Assembly: GCA_021323775.1 (NCBI GenBank)
Contig: JAJPKK010000327.1
Location: 1-50,105 of the forward strand
Source of the DNA: Hyphomicrobiales bacterium
GTDB taxonomy: Bacteria; Pseudomonadota; Alphaproteobacteria; Rhizobiales; Xanthobacteraceae
Direction: 5' to 3'
DNA: 50,105 nt
Part shown: positions 34,845 through 43,978 of the stretch, piece after piece
Layout of the letters: every line of letters begins with the position of its first letter
Position numbering within the stretch: position 1 is the first letter of the stretch
Notes under the pieces: model-generated
Seen by the model: the letters and a program-made list of their open reading frames with translations, nothing else
The model's database searches: none
Told to the model about the DNA's origin: nothing
Translations under genes and position numbers: made by a program

Positions 34845-35525
34845 TCAAAGCCGCGAGTCGCGGATCATATAGCCCGCCCCGCGCACCGTGTGCAGCAGCG
34901 GCTGGGCGAAGCCTTTGTCGATCTTGGAGCGCAGCCGCGATATGTGCACGTCGATGACGTTTGTCTGCGGATCGAAATGATAATCCCAGACGTTTTCCAG
35001 GAGCATGGTGCGTGTCACCACCTGGCCCGCATGCTTCATCAGATATTCCAACAGCCGGAACTCCCGCGGCTGCAGGAGGATCTCCTCCTTGCCGCGGACC
35101 ACGCGGTGCGACAACCTGTCAAGCTCCAGATCGCCGACCCGATACTGGGTTTCCTCGCCGCGGCCCACATGTCGGCGCGCCAGCACCTCAACCCGGGCCA
35201 GCAATTCCGAGAACGAGTAGGGCTTCGGCAGGTAATCGTCGCCGCCGGCCCGCAGCCCTCTGACCCGGTCGTCGACGGCGCCGAGCGCGGAGAGGATCAA
35301 GGCCGGGGTGGTGACATTTTTGGCGCGCAGACGGCCGATCACCGTCAGTCCGTCAAGCTTCGGCAGCATGCGGTCGACGATAAGCACGTCGTAGCCGCCA
35401 TCGAGAGCTAGCGAAAGCCCCTCCTCGCCGTCGGCCGCGTGATCGGCCACGTGGCCGACCTCGCGAAACGCCTTGACAAGATAGTCCGCCGCATCGCGAT
35501 CATCTTCGATGATGAGCAAACGCAT
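34845..35525 (-). CDS. OmpR-family response regulator
   Basis: A 226-aa DNA-binding regulator. The receiver domain has the acidic pair E7-D8-D9 (LLIIEDDR), phospho-acceptor D51 (VLIVDRMLP) and Lys in YLPKPYS; the C-terminal winged helix contains LLQPREFRLLEYLMKHAGQVVTR and VDVHISRLRSKID. I start at MRLLIIEDD (35525); the frame extends to 35582, but those residues are not part of the fold. Its kinase partner is encoded downstream after a 334-nt gap. Confidence 0.92.
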   Translation of the reverse strand: MRLLIIEDDRDAADYLVKAFREVGHVADHAADGEEGLSLALDGGYDVLIVDRMLPKLDGLTVIGRLRAKNVTTPALILSALGAVDDRVRGLRAGGDDYLPKPYSFSELLARVEVLARRHVGRGEETQYRVGDLELDRLSHRVVRGKEEILLQPREFRLLEYLMKHAGQVVTRTMLLENVWDYHFDPQTNVIDVHISRLRSKIDKGFAQPLLHTVRGAGYMIRDSRL

Positions 35526-35890
35526 GGATCGCACCAAGTAGGCGTCAGATACGCCTGAATTAGCCGTTGCTGCGTCACTCATAGTAGCTCACATCGGCGA
35601 AGCCGGTCGAGCCTGCTGGGTCGTGGACGGGACAGACCTGCATTCCTCAGACACTTTCTCTGCCTTGGGCCGCAGGGTGCAGGCGGGACGCCCGCGGCCG
35701 CAGGCAGGCCGGAACCCGAAAGGGGCGGCGGGGTGGACCCGCCGCCCCCCACCATTGACCCCGGCGGGGGCGATGGATGCCGGGCTCGCTGGTTCCTCTT
35801 TTCCGGGCGGGGACGGGCTCAAGGCCCGTCCCCCAATGGGGGGCCGCCGCGCTGGGGGAGGGTAGAGAGCGGCGGGCTCCCCATTGGCTT
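35526..35890. other. Intergenic region with two strong GC hairpins
   Basis: Between degP and the regulator lie two perfect hairpins: GGGGCGGCGGG/CCCGCCGCCCC (35722-35732, 35738-35748) and GGGGACGGGC/GCCCGTCCCC (35809-35818, 35824-35833). Neither has a T-run on the minus strand. They probably separate degP from the regulator transcript or protect degP mRNA. No gene is seen. Confidence 0.6.
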
Positions 35891-37411
35891 TTAAGCGTTG
35901 CCGATCGCGACCGCGACGAAGTGAGTCCCCTGGCCCGACTTCACACGCATCAGGACGCTGCGCTTGCCGTCGCTCTGCGCCTCAGAGACCGCCCTGCGCA
36001 CGTCGGCCGGCGTAGACACGGCTTTGCCATTGACGTCCAGAATCACGTCACCGCTCTGGAACTGATCGCTCGCGCTGCCGTTCGGATCGACCTGGGTGAC
36101 CATCACGCCCTCCCCGTTGCGGGACGGCGCCAGCGACAGGCCGAGCTTGGGGATATCGACGCTGCGCGAGGAGGGGCGATCCTCGGTGTCGACGCGCGCC
36201 TGGCGCTCCTTCGGCAACTCACCGAGGGTCAGCGTCAAGGTGTCCTCCCTGCCGCTGCGAATGATGCCGAGCTTGACGGACGTTCCGGGCGCCATGGCGC
36301 TGATGCGCCGCGCGAGGTTGCGGGCGTCGGTCACCGTCTCGCCGTTGACCGAGACGATGACGTCGCCAGCCTTGATGCCGGCCTTTTGGGCGGGGCTGCC
36401 GGGTTGCGGTTCCGCCACCAGGGCGCCGCGCGCATTCTTCAAGCCGAGGCTGTCGGCAATCTCGCTCGTGACAGGCTGGATCTGCACCCCGATCCAACCC
36501 CGCGTTACGGCGCCGTGATCTTTCAACTGCGTAATCACAGACTTGACGGTCTCGGCCGGGATATCGAAAGCGATGCCAACGCTGCCGCCCGACGGCGAGA
36601 AGATCGCGGTGTTGACGCCGATCACGTTGCCGTCGAGGTCAAAGGTCGGACCGCCCGAGTTGCCTTTGTTGACCGCTGCGTCGATCTGGATGAAGTCGTC
36701 ATAGGGACCCGCGCCGATGTCGCGGCCGCGCGCCGAAACGATGCCGGCCGTCACGGTGCCGCCGAGACCGAACGGGTTGCCGACAGCGAGCACCCAATCG
36801 CCGATGCGCGGTTGCTTGTCCGCCAGGCGGACGAACGGGAAATCCCTGCGGCCTTCAACCTTGATCAACGCAAGGTCGGTGCGGTCATCAGTACCGATGA
36901 CCTTGGCGGTGTAGGTCTTGCCGTCGTCCGTGGTGACGTCGACATGTTCGGCCTTGTCGACCACATGATTGTTGGTCACCGCATAGCCGTCAGCCGAAAT
37001 GAAAAATCCGGAACCCTGGCCCAGGGTGTATTGCCGCCGCTGCGGCCGCTGCCGCTCGCCAAATCGCGGTATGTCCTGGCCGAAGCGGCGGAAGAAATCC
37101 TCGAATGGCGTGCCTCGCAACGGATTGTCTTCATTCAGCGAGAAGGTGTCGCTGGGCGCGTTCATCTTGACCTTAACGGAGATGACCGCCGGCTTCACCT
37201 TTTCCACGATGTCGGCAAACCCCACCGGTCGCTGCGCGTCTTGCGCGTGCGCATATGGCGGCGCGAACAGTGCGCTGCCCGACTTATGGGGGGACAAGGA
37301 GAAATCCGCAAACAAGAACCCGCTGCTCAGGCCGGCAACGGATGCAAGCAGGAAGATGCGGCGCTTGGAAAACAGGCGATGCCCCGCATCCCGGGCCACG
37401 CGCATAAACAT
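35891..37411 (-). CDS. degP: Periplasmic Do-type serine protease (DegP/HtrA)
   Basis: A 506-aa protease and chaperone of the periplasm. A membrane or signal segment (RRIFLLASVAGLSSGFLFADF) is followed by the trypsin-like domain. Its catalytic triad is H149 (TNNHVVDKAEHV), D179 (DRTDLALIK) and S252 (NKGNSGGPTFD). Two PDZ domains follow (about 300-390 and 410-500). I use ATG 37411 (MFMRVARDAG), which follows two GGAG boxes; ATG 37405 is an alternative and the frame is open to 37603. It lies downstream of ccmH, a cycHJKL-degP order known from rhizobia. Confidence 0.93.
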   Translation of the reverse strand: MFMRVARDAGHRLFSKRRIFLLASVAGLSSGFLFADFSLSPHKSGSALFAPPYAHAQDAQRPVGFADIVEKVKPAVISVKVKMNAPSDTFSLNEDNPLRGTPFEDFFRRFGQDIPRFGERQRPQRRQYTLGQGSGFFISADGYAVTNNHVVDKAEHVDVTTDDGKTYTAKVIGTDDRTDLALIKVEGRRDFPFVRLADKQPRIGDWVLAVGNPFGLGGTVTAGIVSARGRDIGAGPYDDFIQIDAAVNKGNSGGPTFDLDGNVIGVNTAIFSPSGGSVGIAFDIPAETVKSVITQLKDHGAVTRGWIGVQIQPVTSEIADSLGLKNARGALVAEPQPGSPAQKAGIKAGDVIVSVNGETVTDARNLARRISAMAPGTSVKLGIIRSGREDTLTLTLGELPKERQARVDTEDRPSSRSVDIPKLGLSLAPSRNGEGVMVTQVDPNGSASDQFQSGDVILDVNGKAVSTPADVRRAVSEAQSDGKRSVLMRVKSGQGTHFVAVAIGNA

Positions 37412-37635
37412 GTCTCCGACTCCATTTGGTAGATCAATCGGCAAAAAGCGCTCAGCTCGGCGCTGTCGGACGCTAAGATGGTGAGCGTTGCCTTTCTGCA
37501 TAATGTAGGGGAAATTAAACTTTAGTAAGGTCAGTGCCGCGATCAAAATCCGCAAGCCCAATATGCGGTAAATTAATAATTGAAAGGCATTTCCCGGACG
37601 CACGCGTCATCCGGCCGCAGTCGTGATCGTCCCGC

Positions 37636-38262
37636 TCAGGGGGCCCGCTCGATCACTTCGGCGAGCCGCCGTTCCTCATCGGGGCTGAGCGGCGCAGCCG
37701 CAAGCGGAACCGCGCGCCGCCGCTTCACGGCCGCAAACATCGCGATTGCGCCGGCGATCAGCGCCCCAACCGGCGTAAGCCATAGCACCAGATTGTGCCA
37801 TGCAAGGCGCGGCTTGAGCAACACGAATTCGCCATACCGGGCGACCAGGAAATCGATCACGGCCGAATCGCTGTCGCCGGCGGTGAGCCGCTCGCGCACC
37901 AGCACGCGCAGGTCGTGAGCAAGCGGCGCATCCGAGTCGTCGATCGATTGATTCTGGCACACCATGCAGCGCAACTCGCGCGACAGCGCACGGGCGCGCG
38001 CCTCCAAGGCCGGGTCTTTCAGGACCTCATCGGGCTGAACCGCAACGGCAGGCTGCGACGCCAATAATGCGAGCGCAAGCAGTGCGTACCGCCACGCGAA
38101 TGAAGGACGGGGGGCTCGCGCGCTTCCCTCCGCTTGCGGGGGACGGTTAGGGAGCGGGCCCTTGCCGTGCCCTCGTGCCGTGGAGTTCCCCCTCCCCAAC
38201 CCTCCCCTGCAGGCGAGGGAGGGAGCAACGCCGTCGTGAATGCGAGTCAACATAGGGCTCAC
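37636..38262 (-). CDS. ccmH: Cytochrome c maturation protein CcmH (CycL)
   Basis: The thiol-disulfide component that prepares apocytochrome cysteines for haem ligation. Its active site [18 protein letters not shown] is intact, and a C-terminal membrane anchor ([22 protein letters not shown]) follows. The signal segment [20 protein letters not shown] begins only near residue 57. The first ~50 residues are encoded by a palindromic repeat-like sequence (38106-38240), so the protein is 208 aa instead of about 150-160. GTG 38262 or ATG 38253 immediately follows the ccmF stop; no in-frame start closer to the signal peptide is visible. Confidence 0.9.
   Translation of the reverse strand: MSPMLTRIHDGVAPSLACRGGLGRGNSTARGHGKGPLPNRPPQAEGSARAPRPSFAWRYALLALALLASQPAVAVQPDEVLKDPALEARARALSRELRCMVCQNQSIDDSDAPLAHDLRVLVRERLTAGDSDSAVIDFLVARYGEFVLLKPRLAWHNLVLWLTPVGALIAGAIAMFAAVKRRRAVPLAAAPLSPDEERRLAEVIERAP
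38106..38240. repeat. Palindromic repeat-like sequence inside the 5' end of ccmH
   Basis: The sequence between the ccmF stop and the ccmH signal peptide contains CCCTCCCCAACCCTCCCCTG, GCGAGGGAGGGA and TCCCTCCGCTTGCGGGGGA blocks typical of rhizobial palindromic intergenic elements. It keeps the ccmH frame open. Confidence 0.6.
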
Positions 38263-40245
38263 TCACTCCGCCGGCACCATGACGGCCGCCTTGGCCCGCG
38301 CCGGCTTGGGAGCGCCGACGCGCAGACGCCGGTCAGAAAGCGATAGTCCGCCGCCGAGAACCATCACGACCCCGCCGAGCCAGATCAACAGCACGAGGGG
38401 CTTGTAATAGAGGCGAATGCCGACCGAACCGTCTGCATTGACCTCGCCGAGCGACAGATACAGCTGGCTAACGCCTCGCGCCATCAGCGCGGATTCCGTC
38501 GTCGTCATCTGGCGCGCCGCAAAGTTGCGCTTGGAGGGTTCCATGACGCCGACAATTTCGCCGTGGCGGCGCACCGTGAACGCGGCGGCCAGTTCCGTAT
38601 AATTCGGACCTGTGCGGTTGAAGGTGCGGTCAAAGGTGACGTCGTAATTGCGCACCGCGACCTTATCGCCCGGCTTGACCGATACGATGCGCTCCGCACC
38701 CCACTGGGTCTCGCCCACAATGCCGAGCAACGTGATGCCGAGGCCGAGATGCGCAAACGCGGTGCCCCAGGCGGATCGCGGGAGCCCCGCGGCGCGGCGC
38801 AGCACGGTCGCCAGCGGAGTGCGCAACAACCCGATGCGCTCGCAGATATCTGTGACCGCGCCGGTGATGACGAACAGCGCCAGGCCGACGCCCAACGGCG
38901 CCAGCAGGGGTTTGCCCTCCAGCACGAAGCTTGCCGCCAGCCCGATCAGCGCGACCAGGAAAGCGCCCGCGAGGCGTTGAGCAACACCCGCGAGATCGCC
39001 GCGCTTCCATGACAGCAACGGCCCGAACGGCAGCGCGACCAGCAGGCATGCGAACACCGGCCCGAAGGTCGTGTTGAAGAACGGCGCCCCGACCGAAATC
39101 TTCTCTCCGGTCAATGCCTCGAGTGCGAGCGGATAAAGCGTTCCGACGAACACAGTGGCGCAGGCCGTGGTGAGGAACAGATTGTTAAGGACGAGCGCTC
39201 CCTCACGCGACACCGGCGCAAACAGACCGCCCTGGCGCAACAGCGGCGCGCGCCACGCGAACAGTCCGAGACCGCCGCCGATGAACAGGACGAGGATCGC
39301 GAGGATGAAGACGCCGCGCAGCGGATCGGACGCGAAGGCGTGCACCGACGTGAGCACGCCGGAACGCACCAGGAAGGTGCCGATCAGCGACAGCGAGAAG
39401 GTGAGGATCGCAAGCAGCAGGTTCCAGATCTTCAGCGCCTCGCGTTTCTCCATAACAACAGCCGAATGCAGGAGCGCGGTGCCGACCAGCCACGGCATCA
39501 GCGAAGCGTTCTCGACCGGGTCCCAGAACCACCACCCGCCCCACCCGAGCTCGTAATAAGCCCAATACGATCCCATGGAGATGCCCGCAGTGAGGCACAT
39601 CCAGGCGACCAACAACCACGGCCGCACCCGGCGGGCCCAGGCGGCGTCGATGCGTCCCTCGATCAACGCTGCGACCGCAAAGGAGAACGAAATCGAGAAC
39701 CCCACATAGCCGAGATAGAGCAGCGGCGGATGTATGGCGAGGCCAAGGTCCTGCAATATCGGATTGAGATCACGCCCCTCGAACGGCGCCGGGTCGAGCC
39801 GCAGGAACGGATTGGAGGTCGTCAGGATGAAGAGATAGAAGGTCGCCGCGATCCACGCCTGGACCGCGAGCACGGTCGCCTTGAGCGTGTCCGGAATGTT
39901 GGCGGCGAAGACTGCGACGAGCGCGCCGAACAGCGACAGGATCAGCACCCACAGCAGCATAGAGCCTTCGTGGTTTCCCCACGTGCTTGTGAATTTGTAG
40001 ATGAGCGGCATCGCGGAGTGCAAATTCTCGAACACGTTGCGGACCGAGAAATCCGAGCCGACATAACATGACACCAGCATCACGAAGGACAGCGCCACGA
40101 AGGCGAATTGTGCGAGGGCTGTCGGTGTGGCGACCGCCATCAGGGCGCCATCGCGCGCACGGGCCCCAATCAATGGCACGACAGACTGGATCAGCGCCAG
40201 GGCAAGCGCGAGGACTAATGCGTAATGGCCGACTTCCGCGATCAT
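38263..40245 (-). CDS. ccmF: Cytochrome c haem lyase subunit CcmF (CycK)
   Basis: A 660-aa integral membrane protein with about 15 hydrophobic segments. The haem-handling WWD domain WGGWWFWDPVENASLMPW is intact near residue 235, and conserved histidines flank it (WGNHEGSML, PPLLYLGYVG, LLHSAVVMEK). It forms the ligation complex with CcmH and CcmI, taking haem from CcmE. The start is ATG 40245. The 235-nt gap to ccmE carries a repeat. Confidence 0.96.
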   Translation of the reverse strand: MIAEVGHYALVLALALALIQSVVPLIGARARDGALMAVATPTALAQFAFVALSFVMLVSCYVGSDFSVRNVFENLHSAMPLIYKFTSTWGNHEGSMLLWVLILSLFGALVAVFAANIPDTLKATVLAVQAWIAATFYLFILTTSNPFLRLDPAPFEGRDLNPILQDLGLAIHPPLLYLGYVGFSISFSFAVAALIEGRIDAAWARRVRPWLLVAWMCLTAGISMGSYWAYYELGWGGWWFWDPVENASLMPWLVGTALLHSAVVMEKREALKIWNLLLAILTFSLSLIGTFLVRSGVLTSVHAFASDPLRGVFILAILVLFIGGGLGLFAWRAPLLRQGGLFAPVSREGALVLNNLFLTTACATVFVGTLYPLALEALTGEKISVGAPFFNTTFGPVFACLLVALPFGPLLSWKRGDLAGVAQRLAGAFLVALIGLAASFVLEGKPLLAPLGVGLALFVITGAVTDICERIGLLRTPLATVLRRAAGLPRSAWGTAFAHLGLGITLLGIVGETQWGAERIVSVKPGDKVAVRNYDVTFDRTFNRTGPNYTELAAAFTVRRHGEIVGVMEPSKRNFAARQMTTTESALMARGVSQLYLSLGEVNADGSVGIRLYYKPLVLLIWLGGVVMVLGGGLSLSDRRLRVGAPKPARAKAAVMVPAE

Positions 40246-40384
40246 CTGCTGCGACCTCTCATTATCGCCGCCGTTCCGGCGCCGTTCAAGCTTTCAACGC
40301 CGCTGACATGGCGTTATACCTCCCGGAGGCCCGCATTCCCCCGCTTGCGCAGGCGAATTGCATGCGGGCCTCATGTGGGCCACG

Positions 40385-40470
40385 GCTCTCGCCTCTCCCC
40401 GCAAGCGGGAAGAGGCAGCAGCGTCGCCGCGCCATATGCGATTGCCCTGCCCGCTTGCGCGGGAACTAGG
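40385..40470. repeat. Palindromic repeat between ccmE and ccmF
   Basis: The gap between ccmE and ccmF contains CCTCTCCCCGCAAGCGGGAAGAGG (about 40390-40413) and a second inverted block (GCCCGCTTGCGCGGGAAC). It interrupts the otherwise tight ccm operon. Confidence 0.6.
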
Positions 40471-40480
40471 TGGGGCCGCT

Positions 40481-40948
40481 TTATGGCAGGACTGGGCCGC
40501 TCTTCTTGCTTTCGTACTCGTCCTTCCAATGCCCCTGCTTCTTCAAGGCGTCCGCAACTTCCTTCGGCATGTAGGTTTCGTCGTGCTTGGCGAGCACGTT
40601 GTCGGCCTTGAACACCCCGGCGCCGTCGAGCGTGCCTTCCGCAACGACACCTTGCCCCTCGCGGAACAGATCCGGCAGGAGACCCTGATAGGTAACCGCA
40701 ATCGCATGGTTTCCGTCTGTCACTTCGAAGCGGACGGAGAGCGCCTCGCCACGGGAAAGGCTGCCGGGAGCGACGAGCCCGCCGAGACGAATGCGCGCGC
40801 CGGGGGCGATATGCTTCTCGACTACGTCGGTGGGGGAATTGAAAAAGACAATGGAATCTTTCATCGCAAACAATACCAGGAGAACAGCCACCGCAAGCAC
40901 GCTCAAGCCACCGGCAATCATCGCCAACCGCCGCTGCTTGCGGGTCAT
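40481..40948 (-). CDS. ccmE: Haem chaperone CcmE (CycJ)
   Basis: A 155-aa periplasmic, membrane-anchored haem carrier. An N-terminal anchor ([24 protein letters not shown]) precedes a beta-barrel. The covalent haem-binding residue is H122 in [10 protein letters not shown], with the conserved Tyr four residues on. It starts 21 nt after ccmI. The C-terminal tail is short and Lys/Glu-rich. Confidence 0.96.
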   Translation of the reverse strand: MTRKQRRLAMIAGGLSVLAVAVLLVLFAMKDSIVFFNSPTDVVEKHIAPGARIRLGGLVAPGSLSRGEALSVRFEVTDGNHAIAVTYQGLLPDLFREGQGVVAEGTLDGAGVFKADNVLAKHDETYMPKEVADALKKQGHWKDEYESKKSGPVLP

Positions 40949-40969
40949 CGCAGTCTCCTGGCCGCACTC

Positions 40970-42079
40970 CTAGTCCGCAACGTGGAGATCCCTGATCCCC
41001 TCGTCGAGCAGCTTCAGCTTTTCCGGCTCGCGCGCGAGCGCCCCGCGCGCCTCGCTGGCCGCCGTTTTTGCTTTATCACGCTCGCCCATCACCATATACG
41101 CGCGCAATAGCCGCAGCCATCCCTCGACGTCCGATCCGTCCTCGTGGAGCCGGCTCGCAAGGCGCTCCACCATGCCGCGAATGAACTGATTGCGGGCCTC
41201 GGGCGGCATCTGGCTTACCGCAGCCACATCCTCAGGGCCCGGCCCGGGCGGCGGCGGCGCAGAAGGATTCTCGATGCGTGCAAGCTGTTCGCGCACGACC
41301 GGGAGCCACGGCGCATTGGGGGGCGCTTTGGCGATGAGGTTGTGCCAGATCCGAGCGGCCTCCCCGGCGCTGCCGTCCTGCAGAGCCGCAAGGCCGAGGT
41401 AAAACATTGCCTTGGGGTTTTCGGCGTCGAGTGCTGCCGCGTGGTCAAACGCCGCCTTGGAATCCGCGGTCACCACGCCGCCGGCGGCCATTGCCAGGGC
41501 TTCGCCGAGATCCACTTCGCGCTGGGCCGTCGCACCCAGAAGATTGAGGGCGTTGCGCCTCGCCTTAACGGCGTCGTCATAGCGCTCGAGCCTCATGTAG
41601 ACCGGTGCTATCACTTCCCAACCCCTACCGTCCGATGGCTCCGCTTCGAGATGAGCCTCGATCCGGGCGATCAGAGCCGCAACGGAATTCGGCTGCCCCT
41701 CCCCGGTGCCGCGGCTCGCGATCGGCTCCCCCGGCAGGTCAGGCGAACCGAGCACCAAGTAAAGGGAGCCAGCAATCAGAGGGACGGCGACGACCGCACT
41801 CGCCAGTGCGGCGATGCGTCGCCCGCTACGTGGAGCGGCCTCGACCGTTGCGGCCGCGGCCGCACCCAGCAGGCGACGCGAGACTTCGACCCGCGCCGCT
41901 TCGAACTCGTCGTGGTCGATCCGGCCATCGGCGCGGTCGCGCTCGACTTCCTCCAACTGGTCGCGATAGACCGCGAGGTCGCTGGCTGGCGATTGCAGCT
42001 CGCGTGCACGCGCCAATGGCCAAATTACAGCGACAAGCGCCGCAGCCGTCATTATCCCTAAAATGAACCAGAGCGTCAT
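40970..42079 (-). CDS. ccmI: Cytochrome c biogenesis protein CcmI (CycH)
   Basis: A 369-aa protein that chaperones apocytochrome c to the CcmFH lyase. Two N-terminal membrane segments (TLWFILGIMTAAALVAVIWP and about 92-112) flank a cytoplasmic loop with VYRDQLEEVERDRADGRID, the family's leucine-zipper-like motif. The periplasmic remainder is TPR-rich (IEAHLEAEPSDGRGWEVIAPVYMRLERYDDA). I use ATG 42079; a TTG at 42088 is in frame. First gene of the ccm unit. Confidence 0.93.
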   Translation of the reverse strand: MTLWFILGIMTAAALVAVIWPLARARELQSPASDLAVYRDQLEEVERDRADGRIDHDEFEAARVEVSRRLLGAAAAATVEAAPRSGRRIAALASAVVAVPLIAGSLYLVLGSPDLPGEPIASRGTGEGQPNSVAALIARIEAHLEAEPSDGRGWEVIAPVYMRLERYDDAVKARRNALNLLGATAQREVDLGEALAMAAGGVVTADSKAAFDHAAALDAENPKAMFYLGLAALQDGSAGEAARIWHNLIAKAPPNAPWLPVVREQLARIENPSAPPPPGPGPEDVAAVSQMPPEARNQFIRGMVERLASRLHEDGSDVEGWLRLLRAYMVMGERDKAKTAASEARGALAREPEKLKLLDEGIRDLHVAD

Positions 42080-42582
42080 GTCGACCAAAGCGTCTCAAAA
42101 GCCGGAGCGCCGCTGCGCGAGGCCACGCGCCTCCGGAGCACAAAGTTACAACACAAGCGATAGCTTCACCGCAACGCCAAAGATGCGGTGCGCCCGCGAC
42201 TCGCTGTCCGGGCAATTGCAATGATCCAGGACATTGGCAAGTTTTTTTGCCGGTCCCGTCAAATCCAAGCGGCCTCAGAACGCACCTCCGCGCCCACTCC
42301 TCGGCAGTGCAATCTTCTTTTACGGACGCCGAAAGAGCCCGCAGCCGGCTCCTGGCCGGTGCCATGGTATATGTCCGGGAGGACGACTATGCTTGAACGA
42401 GACGCATCTCGCAGCTCCGCATCTGCATCGACCAGCGCGACTGGCCGAAAGACGCGCCATTCGCTGAGAGAATGGCGCGCAAGCGATGGCGGCGGTCATT
42501 GCGAGAGGCTGGCGATGGAGGCGCGCCATGTGCGCGGCCGCAGCGGGACCAGGCCGGAATGCCGCGGCCGAAAACGAAGGCG
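42080..42582. other. Intergenic region upstream of ccmI
   Basis: About 500 nt that must hold the ccm promoter; no clear -35/-10 pair is visible. A perfect 10-bp hairpin occurs at 42453-42479. A plus-strand frame from ATG 42389 has an excellent GGGAGG site but encodes an unrecognised basic, low-complexity protein running antisense into creA, so I do not call it. Confidence 0.5.
42453..42479 (-). terminator. Candidate terminator hairpin of creA
   Basis: CGCGCCATTC (42453-42462) and its exact complement (42470-42479) enclose a 7-nt loop; on the minus strand TCTTTC follows. It lies about 100 nt after the creA stop. The T-tract is weak. Confidence 0.5.
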
Positions 42583-43104
42583 CTACTCCGGCCAATCGGC
42601 GCATTTCTGCACTTCGCTGCCGCCCCAGGGCATCACCGGCACCGTCGATGTCGAGCTCTTCGCTGAACCCGCGATCGGCGGGTCAGAATAGACCATATAG
42701 ACCAGCGCATTGAGTTTCGCGTCGCAGCCTCGCACGATCTGCATCTTCTTGAAGAAAGGGGAGCGGTGCTGGCGAAACACCTCCCCGCCCTGGGCAAATT
42801 TCCTCATAAAGCGAATGGCTCCGATCTGCCGACATGCCAGCGAGATGTCGGACGATTCCTCGGTCATGCCGATCCAAGCCTTGAGGCCGCCTCTCTCCGG
42901 CACGGTGAAATAACACGCGACACCGGCGACCTCCGGATCGTCGAGGCCGTAGGTGGCGAGCTTGTCGTTGGGAGTGCGCAACTTGAACACGGTCGATCGC
43001 TTAAAGATGAGGTCTGGCTCGCCCGTCGCGCCGCCAGCAGCTAGCAGTGCCGCTGTCGCCACGGCGACCGGCATACATGGCCTGATCGCTTGCAGGGAAA
43101 CCAT
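42583..43104 (-). CDS. creA: CreA-family exported protein
   Basis: A 173-aa secreted protein. A signal segment (VAVATAALLAAGGATG) is followed by conserved CreA blocks: FKLRTPNDKLATYGLDDPEVAGVACYFT, GGLKAWIGMTEESSDISLACRQIG and FFKKMQIVRGCDAKLNALVYMVYSD. Then comes a TVPVMPW end. The family is widespread in Proteobacteria and its function is unknown. The start is ATG 43104, five nt after CGGAGG; the frame extends to 43563 without family similarity. Confidence 0.9.
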   Translation of the reverse strand: MVSLQAIRPCMPVAVATAALLAAGGATGEPDLIFKRSTVFKLRTPNDKLATYGLDDPEVAGVACYFTVPERGGLKAWIGMTEESSDISLACRQIGAIRFMRKFAQGGEVFRQHRSPFFKKMQIVRGCDAKLNALVYMVYSDPPIAGSAKSSTSTVPVMPWGGSEVQKCADWPE

Positions 43105-43426
43105 GGCGGCCTCCGGGTGGTAGCGGCCTTCAGGCTCACTCTCTTTGCCGTCAAGCTTTCGACGACGAATGCGGGACGACGTTGCGGCTTTCGAAAACTG
43201 CGGGGCGGCCGCAACGCCCAGGATCGACGCCCTCGGCGCGGAAGGCGCACGGCGTGCAGATGCCCGCAATCCAGGTCGAGCGCCGGAATGACGCAACGCG
43301 CCGTCATGCCCGCGCTTGTCGCCGGCATCCACGCCTTTCTTGCGGGCCTTCAGTGGGAACGACGCGGATGGCCGGGGACAGGCCCGGCCGTGACTCCGAA
43401 TAAATGGCTCCACATGACGGTAACGC
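43105..43426. other. Intergenic region with a palindromic repeat
   Basis: This gap contains the repeat at 43303-43394 and no gene that I can support. Confidence 0.55.
43303..43394. repeat. Palindromic repeat (GTCATGCCCG...CGGCCGTGAC family)
   Basis: GTCATGCCCGCGCTTGTCGCC at one end and the inverted counterpart of GTCACGGCCGGGCCTGTCC at the other match imperfectly over about 30 nt. Such elements are abundant between genes in Bradyrhizobium-like genomes. It lies after the stop of the 43427-43759 gene. Confidence 0.7.
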
Positions 43427-43759
43427 CTAGCGGCCGATACGTTTCCCGCTGAATCCCTTGTTCGCAGTTGTCTTGCCGGTCGCGGGCCGACGGCTGGGCA
43501 CGCGTTCGACCACGACGGTGCGCGGCGCGCCGGCGCGTCCCACAAAGGCGACAGTGTTGGCATCCTTGCGCGACGTCGCAGCTTTGAGCACCTCGGGCTT
43601 AACCTGATCGGGGGGCAGATCCATCAGGGACGCCGCGATCTCGATTTGCTCTTGCACATCATCGGTCAATCCGCGCGCCGCCGCGACGGCCTCTGCCACG
43701 GTTGGGGGGTCGCGTCGAACCCGTCGAGGGCCGTATTTCGTTTTCCAGACTTCGCTCAT
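43427..43759 (-). CDS. Conserved hypothetical protein, 110 aa
   Basis: A soluble, basic protein. The start MSEVWKTKYGPRRVRRDPPT leads into a helical AEAVAAARGLTDDVQEQIEIAASLM segment, then DLPPDQVKPEVLKAA. The C-terminus is Arg/Lys-rich (VVVERVPSRRPATGKTTANK). I recognise the N-terminal block as conserved in Hyphomicrobiales, without known function. AAGG lies upstream of ATG 43759. The basic tail would fit nucleic-acid or membrane-surface binding (inference). Confidence 0.75.
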   Translation of the reverse strand: MSEVWKTKYGPRRVRRDPPTVAEAVAAARGLTDDVQEQIEIAASLMDLPPDQVKPEVLKAATSRKDANTVAFVGRAGAPRTVVVERVPSRRPATGKTTANKGFSGKRIGR

Positions 43760-43978
43760 TTCAATGCCTTCGCTATTTGCCCCTCTTAATGCGTCGCACT
43801 GCTTGTTTTATCTTTCCAAACTCAGGATTACTGCGACGCAGCGACAACACGAAAACGCTCACGCGTCGGTCGAGGTTTCAAAAACGCGCCTGCCTCCGGC
43901 TGATGCCGAGCGAGTCGGTTAAAATTCTTCGACGATCGGCCTCCGGCCGTGGCGGGCGCGACAACCCAACCGGGCGCG

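Noticed and set aside
35777-37432. 551-codon plus-strand frame opposite degP
   Set aside because: Antisense shadow of a complete DegP with intact catalytic triad; composition (His, Asp, Arg) is typical of complementary frames.
42389-42691. Plus-strand frame with an excellent GGGAGG site, antisense to the end of creA
   Set aside because: The product is basic and low-complexity with no recognisable motif, and it runs into creA in opposite orientation. The good ribosome binding site alone is not enough.
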